A program made the position numbers and the translations under genes. This document shows positions 12,478-22,349 of a stretch of 64,000 nucleotides of DNA, piece after piece. The notes beneath the pieces were generated by a model that saw nothing but the letters and a program-made list of their open reading frames with translations, searched no databases and was not told the DNA's origin. Origin of the DNA: Hippasteria phrygiana (Eukaryota; Echinodermata; Asteroidea; Valvatida; Goniasteridae); contig JAZGUH010000058.1 in the NCBI GenBank assembly GCA_037893225.1, positions 434,001 to 498,000 of the forward strand, in the 5' to 3' direction. Numbering within the stretch: the first letter of the stretch is position 1; every line of letters starts with the position of its first letter.

Positions 12478-14104
12478 ATAAAAAATCACGTGATGACGTC
12501 ATCACGACGTCACTCTACGACATACAATTTCAGCTTAGGGTCTATGTTTGATGTAAGTTTGGTTAGGTTCTGACGTTTTTTAAGACCTAAAGTGCCGCCG
12601 ACAAAATTCGTGTACAAAGTCTATGGGATTTTGGTCAGAACTAAAAGAAGAAAAAAAAAAACTAGAGGTCTATGTTTTTAAGAACATAGGGCTTTTCCAT
12701 ATGTTTTTATGATGTTATTTCGAATTTTGTAAACTAGTGACAAATCTACTTAACCACCAAGTTTCATGACGATTAGACATGGTCTACCCTTATATGTCTT
12801 TCAAGAAATCATGCCTTTGATGACGTCATTATGACCTCAGAAATTTTTCGCATTTATATAAAAGAATGTACGAGCTAACAAAGCTATTACAAAAAGAATT
12901 TTGAATTTAACATATGTTCTGTTGATGAGATATGGTTTTAAGAATCTTTAATGTTAAAACTTTGAAATTACTATAAAAATCATATGATGACGTCATTATG
13001 ACGTCACCTCAATTTTTATTTATAACGTACTTGTCTAGCAACATACCAGGTTTGAATGCAATTGGACTTACGGTTCTCTTGATATGGGCCTTGAAAAATG
13101 CGCCTTTAAGATGACATCACGTGACACATAATGACGTCATCATGATGTCACTTTTCGGCACACAATTTCAGATTAGGGTCTATGTTTGTATTAAGTATGA
13201 ATAAGATCTGATGTTGTTTAGTGACTAAAGTGCCGTAGACAAAATTCGTGTTTAAGAAGAAACCAAAAAAGTGGGTATTGTGTAGTTTAGGATTTGTGTA
13301 TTAATTGTGTTCATGTTAGCTCCTGGAGTATTTGATTATTCCAAAAGCCTTTTTTGTGACTAAAGTAGACTTCTCTGAATCCCAATGACACGTGCTTTTG
13401 TGATTTGGAAAGGTTTTTTAAGGCGGAAAATATGATTTTCCACCCGTTGTGTCATGTTTTGGCTCGGTCAATTTCGAACCAGCTCCTACTCTCCCACCAG
13501 TTATATATCCGTGTGAAGCTGGGTATTGTGCAATCATGTGTTTTTGACCTCTGAGCTAACGATTTCATTCAAAAAAAAACCTGGAGATGTTCTTGGACGT
13601 GGCCCTTTGTTCTGAATGTGGCAAAACGAACAATTTTCAAGTAGATTGTGTTCATGCCTGGGCGAAAGTGTACTAAACTACACAATCGCGCGAACAGAAC
13701 AAAAACCAAGGCTTTGCTGCTGTAGCGGAAAAGCCGAAAATTTTGCGTCTGTTGTAAACATACGCATGGCTTTTCCGTTTTAGTTTTTTCTTTAACATAA
13801 ATTATCAGAAGGTCTATGTCTTTGCTATGTTTAAGATCTGAGATTATTTTATGATTCACATTTCGTACTCCATACTTGACCTTTAAGTTCATGTTACATG
13901 ACACGTGATGACGTCATCATGACGTCACGTTTCGGCATACATTTTCAGCTTAGGGTCTCTGTTTGTGTTAAGCCTGATTAAGATCTGATGTTGTTTAGTG
14001 ACCAAAGTGTCCCGTACAAAATTCGTGTACCAAGTCTATGGGATTTGGGATAGAACTAAAATAATCATAGAAAATCAGCCGATGACGTCATCATGACGTC
14101 ACCT

Positions 14105-17100
14105 CGGATTTAACATGCTAGTATCACTATCTACCTGCACACTAATTTTTATGACGATCGTCCCTACCCTTATATGTGTTTCAAAAAAGCATATTTTTGA
14201 TGACGTCATGATGACGTCACACATTTTTCACATTTATGTGAAAGAATATAGGAGCTAACAAAGCTATTACAAAAAGAATTTTGAATTTAGCGTGTTCTGT
14301 TGATGAGATATGGCTTTAGGAAACTTTGAAGTTCAAAAACTTTAATATTACTGTAAAACTGTATGATGACGTCATCATGACGTCACCTCAATTTTTATCT
14401 ATAACACGAGCTACCATACCAACATACCTGGTTTGAAGGCAATCGGACGTACCGTTCTCTAGATATGGGCCCTTGAAAAATGCACCTTTAAGATTACGTC
14501 ACATGACACGTGATGACGTCATCATGACGTCACGTTTCGGCATACATTTTCAGCTTAGGGTCTCTGTTTGTGTTAAGCCTGATTAAGATCTGATGTTGCT
14601 TAGTGACCAAAGTGTCCCGTACAAAATTCGTGTACAAAGTCTATGGGATTTGGGATAGAACTAAAATAATCATAGAAAATCAGCCGATGACGTCATCATG
14701 ACGTCACCTCGGATTTAACATGCTAGTAGCACTATCTACCTGCACACTAATTTTTATAACGATCGTCCCTACCCTTATATGTGTTTCAAAAAAGCATATT
14801 TTTGATGACGTCATGATGACGTCACACATTTTTCACATTTATGTGAAAGAATATAGGAGCTAACAAAGCTATTACAAAAAGAATTTTGAATTTAGCATGT
14901 TCTGTTGATGAGATATGGCTTTAAGAAACTTTGAAGTTCAAAAACTTTAATATTACTGTAAAATCGTATGATGACGTCATCATGACGTCACCTCAATTTT
15001 CATCTATAACACGATCTACCATACCAACATACCTGGTTTGAAGGCAATCGGACCTACCGTTCTCTAGATATGGGCCCTTCCAAAATGCACCTTTAAGATG
15101 ACGTCACATGACACGTGATGACGTCATCATGACGTCACGTTTTGGCATACATTTTCAGCTTAGGGTCCCTGTTTGTGTTAAGTTTGATTAAGATCTGATG
15201 TTGTTTAGTGACCAAAGTGTCCCGTACAAAATTCGTGTACAAAGTCTATGGGATTTGGGATAGAACTAAAAATTCATAGAAAATCAGCCGATGACGTCAT
15301 CATGACGTCACTTCGGATTTAACATCCTAGTAGCATTATCTACCTGCACACCAATTTTTATGACGATCGTCCCTACCCTTATATGTGTTTCAAAAAAGCA
15401 TATTTTTGATGACGTCATGATGACGTCACACATTTTTCACATTTATGTGAAAGAATATAGGAGCTAACAGAGCTATTACAAAAAGAATTTTGAATTTAGC
15501 ATGTTCTGTTGATGAGATATGGCTTTAAGAAACTTTGAAGTTCAAAAACTTTAATATTACTGTAAAATCGTATGATGACGTCATCATGACGTCACCTCAA
15601 TTTTCATCTATAACACGATCTACCATACCAACATACCTGGTTTGAAGGCAATCGGACCTACCGTTCTCTAGATATGGGCCCTTGAAAAATGCACCTTTAA
15701 GATGACGTCACATGACACGTGATGACGTCATCATGACGTCACGTTTTGGCATACATTTTCAGCTTAGGGTCCCTGTTTGTGTTAAGTTTGATTAAGATCT
15801 GATGTTGTTTAGTGACCAAAGTGTCCCGTACAAAATTCGTGTACAAAGTCTATGGGATTTGGGATAGAACTAAAAATTCATAGAAAATCAGCCGATGACG
15901 TCATCATGACGTCACCTCGGATTTAACATGCTAGTATCACTATCTACCTGCACACTAATTTTTATGACGATCGTCCCTACCCTTATATGTGTTTCAAAAA
16001 AGCATATTTTTGATGACGTCATGATTACGTCACACATTTTTCACATTTATGTGAAAGAATATAGGAGCTAACAAAGCTATTACAAAAAGAATTTTGAATT
16101 TAGCGTGTTCTGTTGATGAGATATGGCTTTAGGAAACTTTGAAGTTCAAAAACTTTAATATTACTGTAAAACTGTATGATGACGTCATCATGACGTCACC
16201 TCAATTTTTATCTATAACACGAGCTACCATACCAACATACCTGGTTTGAAGGCAATCGGACCTACCGTTCTCTAGATATGGGCCCTTGAAAAATGCACCT
16301 TTAAGATTACGTCACATGACACGTGATGACGTCATCATGACGTCACGTTTCGGCATACATTTTCAGCTTCGGGTCTCTGTTTGTGTTAAGCCTGATTAAG
16401 ATCTGATGTTGCTTAGTGACCAAAGTGTCCCGTACAAAATTCGTGTACAAAGTCTATGGGATTTGGGATAGAACTAAAATAATCATAGAAAATCAGCCGA
16501 TGACGTCATCATGACGTCACCTCGGATTTAACATGCTAGTAGCACTATCTACCTGCACACTAATTTTTATAACGATCGTCCCTACCCTTATATGTGTTTC
16601 AAAAAAGCATATTTTTGATGACGTCATGATGACGTCACACATTTTTCACATTTATGTGAAAGAATATAGGAGCTAACAAAGCTATTACAAAAAGAATTTT
16701 GAATTTAGCATGTTCTGTTGATGAGATATGGCTTTAAGAAACTTTGAAGTTCAAAAACTTTAATATTACTGTAAAATCGTATGATGACGTCATCATGACG
16801 TCACCTCAATTTTCATCTATAACACGATCTACCATACCAACATACCTGGTTTGAAGGCAATCGGACCTACCGTTCTCTAGATATGGGCCCTTCCAAAATG
16901 CACCTTTAAGATGACGTCACATGACACGTGATGACGTCATCATGACGTCACGTTTTGGCATACATTTTCAGCTTAGGGTCCCTGTTTGTGTTAAGTTTGA
17001 TTAAGATCTGATGTTGTTTAGTGACCAAAGTGTCCCGTACAAAATTCGTGTACAAAGTCTATGGGATTTGGGATAGAACTAAAAATTCATAGAAAATCAG

Positions 17101-17560
17101 CCGATGACGTCATCATGACGTCACCTCGGATTTAACATCCTAGTAGCATTATCTACCTGCACACCAATTTTTATGACGATCGTCCCTACCCTTATATGTG
17201 TTTCAAAAAAGCATATTTTTGATGACGTCATGATGACGTCACACATTTTTCACATTTATGTGAAAGAATATAGGAGCTAACAGAGCTATTACAAAAAGAA
17301 TTTTGAATTTAGCATGTTCTGTTGGTGAGATATGGCTTTAAGAAACTTTAAAGTTCAAAAACTTAAAAATTACTATAAAATCGCATGATGACGTCATCAT
17401 GACGTCACGTCAATTTTCATCTATAACACGAGCTAGCCTAAAAACATACCAGGTTTGAAGGAAATTGGATATACCGTTCTCTAGATATGGGCCCTTGAAA
17501 AACGCACATTTAGGATGACGTCACGTGACACGTGATGACGTCATCATGACGTCACTCTAC
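14105..17560 (+). repeat. 605 bp array arranged as a three-unit higher-order repeat (in U3)
   Basis: Unit markers are at 14105, 14710, 15314, 15918, 16523 and 17127. The unit at 14105 best matches 15918 (both have TTTAGCGTGTTCTG, CTGTATGATG and the variant ATTACGTCACATG), 14710 matches 16523, and 15314 matches 17127. This gives a trimer period of about 1813 bp present twice. Each unit has four CRE pairs. Confidence 0.85.
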
Positions 17561-17688
17561 GACATACAATTTCAGCTTAGGGTCTACGTTTGATGTAAGT
17601 TTGGTTAGGTTCTGACGTTTTTTAAGACCTAAAGTGCCGCCGACAAAATTCGTGTACAAAGTCTATGGGATTTTGGTCAGAACTAAAA

Positions 17689-17708
17689 GAAGAAGAAGAA
17701 GAAGAAGA
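17689..17708 (+). repeat. (GAA)n at the 3' junction of LINE copy 1
   Basis: Six GAA units plus GA continue the tail of U3 and abut the LINE 3' end. The matching run on the far side is at 24213-24233. Because the target is a microsatellite, a target-site duplication cannot be told apart from the repeat. Confidence 0.9.
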
Positions 17709-17731
17709 CTTTTGACTTTTCAGAAGAAAAC

Positions 17732-17737
17732 TTTATT
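17732..17737 (-). terminator. AATAAA polyadenylation signal of LINE copy 1
   Basis: AATAAA on the minus strand lies about 24 bases before the GAA junction, next to a small stem near the element's 3' end. All four copies have it at a comparable place. Confidence 0.6.
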
Positions 17738-18070
17738 TCCAATTACTATATACAGAGGTCACAAAAATGTACAATAAAAGAATAGTAAACAGAAAGTAAA
17801 TTCACAAGGAGAAAACCAATATTTCACAAACTTTACTTTGAGTTAAATATAAACAATACACATGAATAGACAATAATGAATAACACAGTTTTATTTGAAA
17901 TTACTGAGAAATAATACAAAAAGTAGACAGTTTGTGTCAATAAGACCAAAAACGAAATATTACCAATTTATGCAAGGGAGCATAAGAAAGGAGAAAAGAA
18001 AGGGGATCCTGTACGGCCGGGGAAACAGCACGATTTTGGCTGACCCCGCCGAGGATCCCGGGGGGGGGGG

Positions 18071-18121
18071 GGAGCCACCAGAAAACTGGGTGTGGGCCAT
18101 ATGGCCCACTCCGGCGGCTCC
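18071..18121 (-). other. 3' UTR nested stem-loop, LINE copy 1
   Basis: Outer arms GGAGCC and GGCTCC enclose the perfect 18-base palindrome GTGGGCCATATGGCCCAC. The same element is found in copies 3 and 4, and twice in copy 2. Structured 3' UTR elements are often what a LINE reverse transcriptase recognises, so this is a candidate recognition structure (inference). Confidence 0.6.
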
Positions 18122-18321
18122 CAAAGGGATAGGCGAAAGAAAAAGAAGGGAGAGAAAGGGGTAGGGTCCTGGATGGACCCTGGGAGGGGGAGGGTGGACC
18201 GAGAGGGGTCAGAGAGGTGAGGAGGAAGGGGGGGGGGACAACCATGTCACAATTATAAACAATTGGGGACATAATTGTTGATGGTAGAGGGGGAACAAAA
18301 ATGGGAGAGGGGGCTAGGGCC

Positions 18322-18395
18322 AGCCCGAGTCCCAGTGGCAGAGCCGGAACACGTCACACCTAAGCTAAGGCGAACAGCTATCCAGGACTCGGGCT
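18322..18395 (-). other. 3' UTR inverted repeat close to the ORF2 stop, LINE copy 1
   Basis: The perfect 11-base arms AGCCCGAGTCC and GGACTCGGGCT are separated by 52 bases. They are preserved in copies 3 and 4, although copy 4 has lost half of the loop, which suggests that the stem rather than the loop matters. Confidence 0.6.
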
Positions 18396-18436
18396 AGTGA
18401 CCCCACCCCCTCAAATGGTAGATCAAACCAATCTAA

Positions 18437-21400
18437 TTAGAAAAACCAAGTTACGATGTTATTAGTACATGTGAGCAGAGCATTATTAATAGACCATTTA
18501 TTACAGAAAGTATTGATATTGTCAGACATTTTATAAAAGGTGAATTCAATGAGAATCTTATTTTTCAAGCGTTGCTGCCAAATGAGCAGGGGTTCAACAA
18601 ACCGGGAGGTACGATATAAGTAGTATATAACATTTTTGCAGCTGATGATGAGGAAGTTGGCTAAACGAACAGCTTCCTTTGTGCGTCCCTTAGCGTGCGG
18701 AATCAGTGCCCAGTAGATATCAAAGGTGAGTTGTAGAGAGGGCAGAAGACGGTGGAGTAGCGATTGAAGCAGACGGAGAGCTGGTTGTATAGCGGGACAG
18801 GTGATGAAGAGGTGATGGATCGAGCCCTTCTCTCCGCACCATCCGCAAGTAGAGGAGATGTCCGGATTGAAGTGATGAAGAACGGAGAGCGAGGGCAGAA
18901 AGTTGTGAAGAAGCTTATACTGGAGGTCGCCCTCTTTCTTTGAAGTCGGTGACTGGTAAATGTTCCTCCATTGAATTTGAGTAGAAGAGTCGAGGAAACC
19001 AGGTTTATGCCAGTAGGAGGAGGAGAGAGAAGACAGGTGATTTACCTCCTCATTGAAGACGGCGTACAACATTTTGGATGGTGCGGAGAGTCCATTGTCG
19101 TAGGAGGGTAGTTTGAAAAGAACTGGACAGTCAGGAAGAGCAGAGATTTGTTGAAGGTCAGAGGCTGGTAGAGTGCATCCTTTCTCAGAAAACAGATTTG
19201 GAAAATGAAGGATGAGCGTGTAGCGGAGATGTTTAATGTCCAGTTCTAGAAGACGTAGAGAGGGAGGTCTGAGGCCTCGGAATGAAGTGATGAAGGTAAG
19301 GGCTTCGATCCATCGGCCGGTGGTGGGCTCCAGGAGATGGCGGACGAGTTTGACTCCACACGCCGCGAGACGCACGGGAAGGGGTCCCCCACCATCAGCT
19401 GTATTGCTCAAAATAGGGCAGTTTAAGGGCAAATTGTAGACATGGTTGATAGAATCGGGCTGTGTTTCGATTCGAGCTCCGGACGCCGTCCAAGCACGCA
19501 GAAGTTCACTGTGAAAAACGGGGAGACTAGTATAGAATTTTGGGTCAGTGTTCAGATGAAAGAGATTAAAATCAAAACCAAGTTTTTGATATTGTTTGAA
19601 AAAGTGGCCGATCAGAAAGTAGGCGGGATGGGAGTGAATACCAAGGAATCGTTGGACTGTGGTAAGTCTAAAGGTGAACTTGCGTGCTTGGAGGCATACG
19701 AGACCTAATCCTCCCTTGTCGGGATGTTTATAAAGGGTCTCTTTTGTAAGGTAGTGTCTCTTGTTGGACCAGACGAAGTCGACAAGGGAATTCTGGAGTT
19801 CACTTAGGACATTGGCTGGAGGGGAGAGAACGGCCAGAGAATGAAAGGTTTTAGAAGCGGCGAGTTGGTTGGCAATGATGATTTTGCCCTTGAAGGAAAG
19901 CGCGTAAAAAAGGCGCGACCAAGAAGATAGGGTTTTATTCAGTTTATTTTTGCATTTTTCCCAATTTTGTTGGACGTATTTATTGGAATTTCCTAAGTGA
20001 ACTCCGAGGAAGGGGAGACCTTCACTATTCCATGAGAAGTTTAAGGGTTTGTCGCTTCGTCCGGTCCAAGAACCGGCCCAGAGACCCTGGGACTTTTGAG
20101 TGTTTAAACATGCAGCAGAGGATTTTGCGAAGAGGCCGTAGGCCTCCTCGACTGCTACAAAGCCCGGATCGGAGGTGACAAAGACCGTTATGTCATCGGC
20201 GTACGCCGACACAGCACACGAGAAATCAGTATTAGGGATGCAAAAGGCCCGATTGGCTAATTTCTTTCGAAGATTGATTAAGAGGGGTTCTATAGCTAAA
20301 GAATATAGCAGCCCCGAGAGCGGGCATCCCTGACGTATCCCCTTCTCAAACGAGAAGGGGGCCGTCAGGGAACCACACACTTTAACAAGGCTCTCGGCGC
20401 CGCCGTACAATATTTGAATATAGGAAATGATATTTTTCCCAAAGCCCATGGCTCTCATGGTGTCAAAGAGATAGCCGTGATCAACGTTATCGAAGGCCTT
20501 TTTTTGATCCAAGTTGATCACGGCGAGGGGGGTATCGTTAAAATTTGAGTATGAGATGACGTCACGTATGAGATTTATGTTGTCATGGATGGAACGACCG
20601 GGGACACAGTAGCTTTGGTCTTCACCAACGACGCTGCCAATGCACTGTTTCAGCCTATTAGCAAGCAACTTGGCAAAGATTTTGTAGTCGGTGTTGAGAA
20701 GGGAGACCGGGCGCCAATTGGCAATGTCGGCCAGGTCCCCCTTCTTGGGAAGCAGGGTGATAACTGCTTTCCGGAGGGAATGGGGCAAATAGCCAGATTG
20801 GATGGAAGATTCGAGGACAGAAAAAAGGTCATTCTTTAGGACGGGCCAGAAAGATTGAAAAAATTCTGAAGTGAGGCCGTCTAGTCCGGGTGTTTTATCT
20901 TTGCCAAGTTGCTTGACGGCGAGCTCGAGCTCTTCAATAGACAGAGGACGCTCAAGGTCCTCTGAATCTTCGGAGTCGAGCTCGCTGACATCTCGTAATA
21001 ACTGACTGAGGGCGCTCTTGTCAGTGGGGACTCGGCTATAGAGGTTTTTATAGAAGTTGCGAACGTGCGTTTTAATGTCGGAGGGATTTTCAGATATATT
21101 TCCAGAGGGTAAAAGAATGTGGGAAATGTTTTTCGATAGAGAATTAGATTTTTCCAGGTTAAAAAAGTAAGTAGAGCACGAGTCAGTTTCGTTAAGATGT
21201 TGGAAACGAGATCTGACAAGAGCGCCCTGAGCTTCGGTTTTCAGAAGAAAATTTAGGTGATTCCTTTGTTCTACAAGGGTTTCCCTAGTTTGGGGTGTTA
21301 AGTCCGGCGCAGACTGAATCTCGTCGATCTTATGGTTTATGTCCAAAAAAGCTTGACGTTTTTCTCGAGCTAATTTGGAGGCGTACATTTGGGTGAGGGA

Positions 21401-22333
21401 TTTAATATGCAACTTCCCGAAGTCCCACCAAGCGGCGAGACTCGGAAAGTCGCACACCTCATCCCTCCATTCGGTCCAGAATTGAATGATAATTTCACGG
21501 TAGTTGTTATCTCCGAGGAGCGAGTTATTGAAATGCCAATAGGCGCTGCTCCTCGGAGTGTGGGAAGGAATTTTGAATGTGAGAGAAACAGCACTGTGGT
21601 CGGAAAGAGAACAAGGAAGAATGGCGCATGAATGAATAGAAGAAATAATACTAGGTGGGACATAAAACCGATCCAACCTGGCTTTGGAAACCCCGCATAG
21701 TTTAGCGGGGTTATTCCTCAGCCAGGTGAATGTTTGGTCGAGGGGATTCAGTCTGCGCCAGGCGTCACAAAGAGACAATGCATTGACAGCGTCCCTGAGA
21801 GCCATGGCAACTTTGGGTCTGTGCTCGATCGGCATACACAGACGATCAATAGCCGGATTTTCGGTACAATTAAAATCACCTCCGATCACAATGACACCGT
21901 CACCGCAGCCGGAACAGTGGTCAAGTAATTTATTGAGTGCAAGTAAAGCACTTTTATCAAATTGGGGAATAAGGGTATTATAAATATGATAAATGATATC
22001 ATTGAGTTTAATTTTAGAATATATAATATGTCCATCATAGATGGTAGAAGAAGAAATAACTTCGAAGTTATTGCTATTTTTAACAAGAGTAGTTACTCCC
22101 GAGCCTTTGGGCCCGGGAGAACAGAAAGGGGAGTAGGACCACATGTTCCAGCAAGGGCTGTTTTCATTTAAATGATAAGTTTCTTGCAAAAGAACTATGT
22201 CGGGGTTAAAAGCAATTTGGTCAATATATATTTGAAAGGAATTGTTATGGATAGGTGCGGAACAGCCTGCGGTGTTGAGAGTCAGCAGTGACAGTGTCAT
22301 TGCTAGGATGGGCACAAATCTACATAACTCCAT
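18437..22333 (-). CDS. LINE ORF2: endonuclease / reverse transcriptase (copy 1)
   Basis: A 1298-residue polyprotein that nicks the target and copies the element RNA at the nick (target-primed reverse transcription). The APE-type endonuclease spans roughly residues 12-255 with the expected residues: N20 in TLNTAG, E51 in LLQET, GGDFN at 151-155, D221 in RLDRFY, and SDH at 244-246. The reverse transcriptase spans about 465-785: catalytic D609 in NLDQKKAFD, GIRQGCPLSG at 665-674, YADD at 711-714, FLGVHLG at 775-781. The C-terminus holds a CX2CX7HX4C finger (C1163, C1166, H1174, C1179) in a zf-RVT-like setting. No RNase H is seen. The ATG at 22333 follows the ORF1 stop closely, and MTLS at residue 12 is a possible alternative start. 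Residues 1-225 are nearly identical to copies 3/4; the rest is not. Confidence 0.95.
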   Translation of the reverse strand: MELCRFVPILAMTLSLLTLNTAGCSAPIHNNSFQIYIDQIAFNPDIVLLQETYHLNENSPCWNMWSYSPFCSPGPKGSGVTTLVKNSNNFEVISSSTIYDGHIIYSKIKLNDIIYHIYNTLIPQFDKSALLALNKLLDHCSGCGDGVIVIGGDFNCTENPAIDRLCMPIEHRPKVAMALRDAVNALSLCDAWRRLNPLDQTFTWLRNNPAKLCGVSKARLDRFYVPPSIISSIHSCAILPCSLSDHSAVSLTFKIPSHTPRSSAYWHFNNSLLGDNNYREIIIQFWTEWRDEVCDFPSLAAWWDFGKLHIKSLTQMYASKLAREKRQAFLDINHKIDEIQSAPDLTPQTRETLVEQRNHLNFLLKTEAQGALVRSRFQHLNETDSCSTYFFNLEKSNSLSKNISHILLPSGNISENPSDIKTHVRNFYKNLYSRVPTDKSALSQLLRDVSELDSEDSEDLERPLSIEELELAVKQLGKDKTPGLDGLTSEFFQSFWPVLKNDLFSVLESSIQSGYLPHSLRKAVITLLPKKGDLADIANWRPVSLLNTDYKIFAKLLANRLKQCIGSVVGEDQSYCVPGRSIHDNINLIRDVISYSNFNDTPLAVINLDQKKAFDNVDHGYLFDTMRAMGFGKNIISYIQILYGGAESLVKVCGSLTAPFSFEKGIRQGCPLSGLLYSLAIEPLLINLRKKLANRAFCIPNTDFSCAVSAYADDITVFVTSDPGFVAVEEAYGLFAKSSAACLNTQKSQGLWAGSWTGRSDKPLNFSWNSEGLPFLGVHLGNSNKYVQQNWEKCKNKLNKTLSSWSRLFYALSFKGKIIIANQLAASKTFHSLAVLSPPANVLSELQNSLVDFVWSNKRHYLTKETLYKHPDKGGLGLVCLQARKFTFRLTTVQRFLGIHSHPAYFLIGHFFKQYQKLGFDFNLFHLNTDPKFYTSLPVFHSELLRAWTASGARIETQPDSINHVYNLPLNCPILSNTADGGGPLPVRLAACGVKLVRHLLEPTTGRWIEALTFITSFRGLRPPSLRLLELDIKHLRYTLILHFPNLFSEKGCTLPASDLQQISALPDCPVLFKLPSYDNGLSAPSKMLYAVFNEEVNHLSSLSSSYWHKPGFLDSSTQIQWRNIYQSPTSKKEGDLQYKLLHNFLPSLSVLHHFNPDISSTCGWCGEKGSIHHLFITCPAIQPALRLLQSLLHRLLPSLQLTFDIYWALIPHAKGRTKEAVRLANFLIISCKNVIYYLYRTSRFVEPLLIWQQRLKNKILIEFTFYKMSDNINTFCNKWSINNALLTCTNNIVTWFF

Positions 22334-22349
22334 AATGAAAATAAAAGAA

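Larger units (their letters stand above)
8927..12661 (-). mobile_element. Helitron/Helentron-like non-autonomous element U2
   Basis: It begins CTAG (8927-8930), ACATCT, a hairpin (8937-8959) and GGCTTTTCC. It ends AGAACTAAAAGAAG plus an A-run just before the CTAG of U3. The body differs from U1: a decayed head (8960-9560), fragments of the 605 bp unit (9560-10500), an array of about 147 bp (10490-11060) and two 401 bp units (11676-12477). Its relative is U5 (27875-32060), which has the same hairpin but different numbers of internal repeats. Element identity is inferred from repeated boundaries only. Confidence 0.5.
12662..17708 (-). mobile_element. Helitron/Helentron-like non-autonomous element U3
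   Basis: It begins with the same CTAG and hairpin as U1 (12662-12689). It shares U1's head as far as about 13880 with substitutions and small indels, then passes directly into a 605 bp array. It ends AGAACTAAAA plus (GAA)n at 17689-17708. LINE copy 1 starts at the next base, so the element's tail microsatellite is the LINE's insertion site. The head again holds stem modules (about 13700-13780) and no convincing gene. Confidence 0.5.

Noticed and set aside
17937..18272. Minus-strand frame of 111 codons in the 3' UTR of LINE copy 1 and similar frames in copies 3 and 4.
   Set aside because: It lies in the 3' UTR, is proline-rich through G-run composition, and differs in frame and length between near-identical copies.
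20550..20565. A TGACGTCA octamer inside LINE copy 1 ORF2.
   Set aside because: It is a single occurrence in coding sequence, not present at the equivalent place in copies 3 and 4, so probably chance rather than capture from the CRE repeats.
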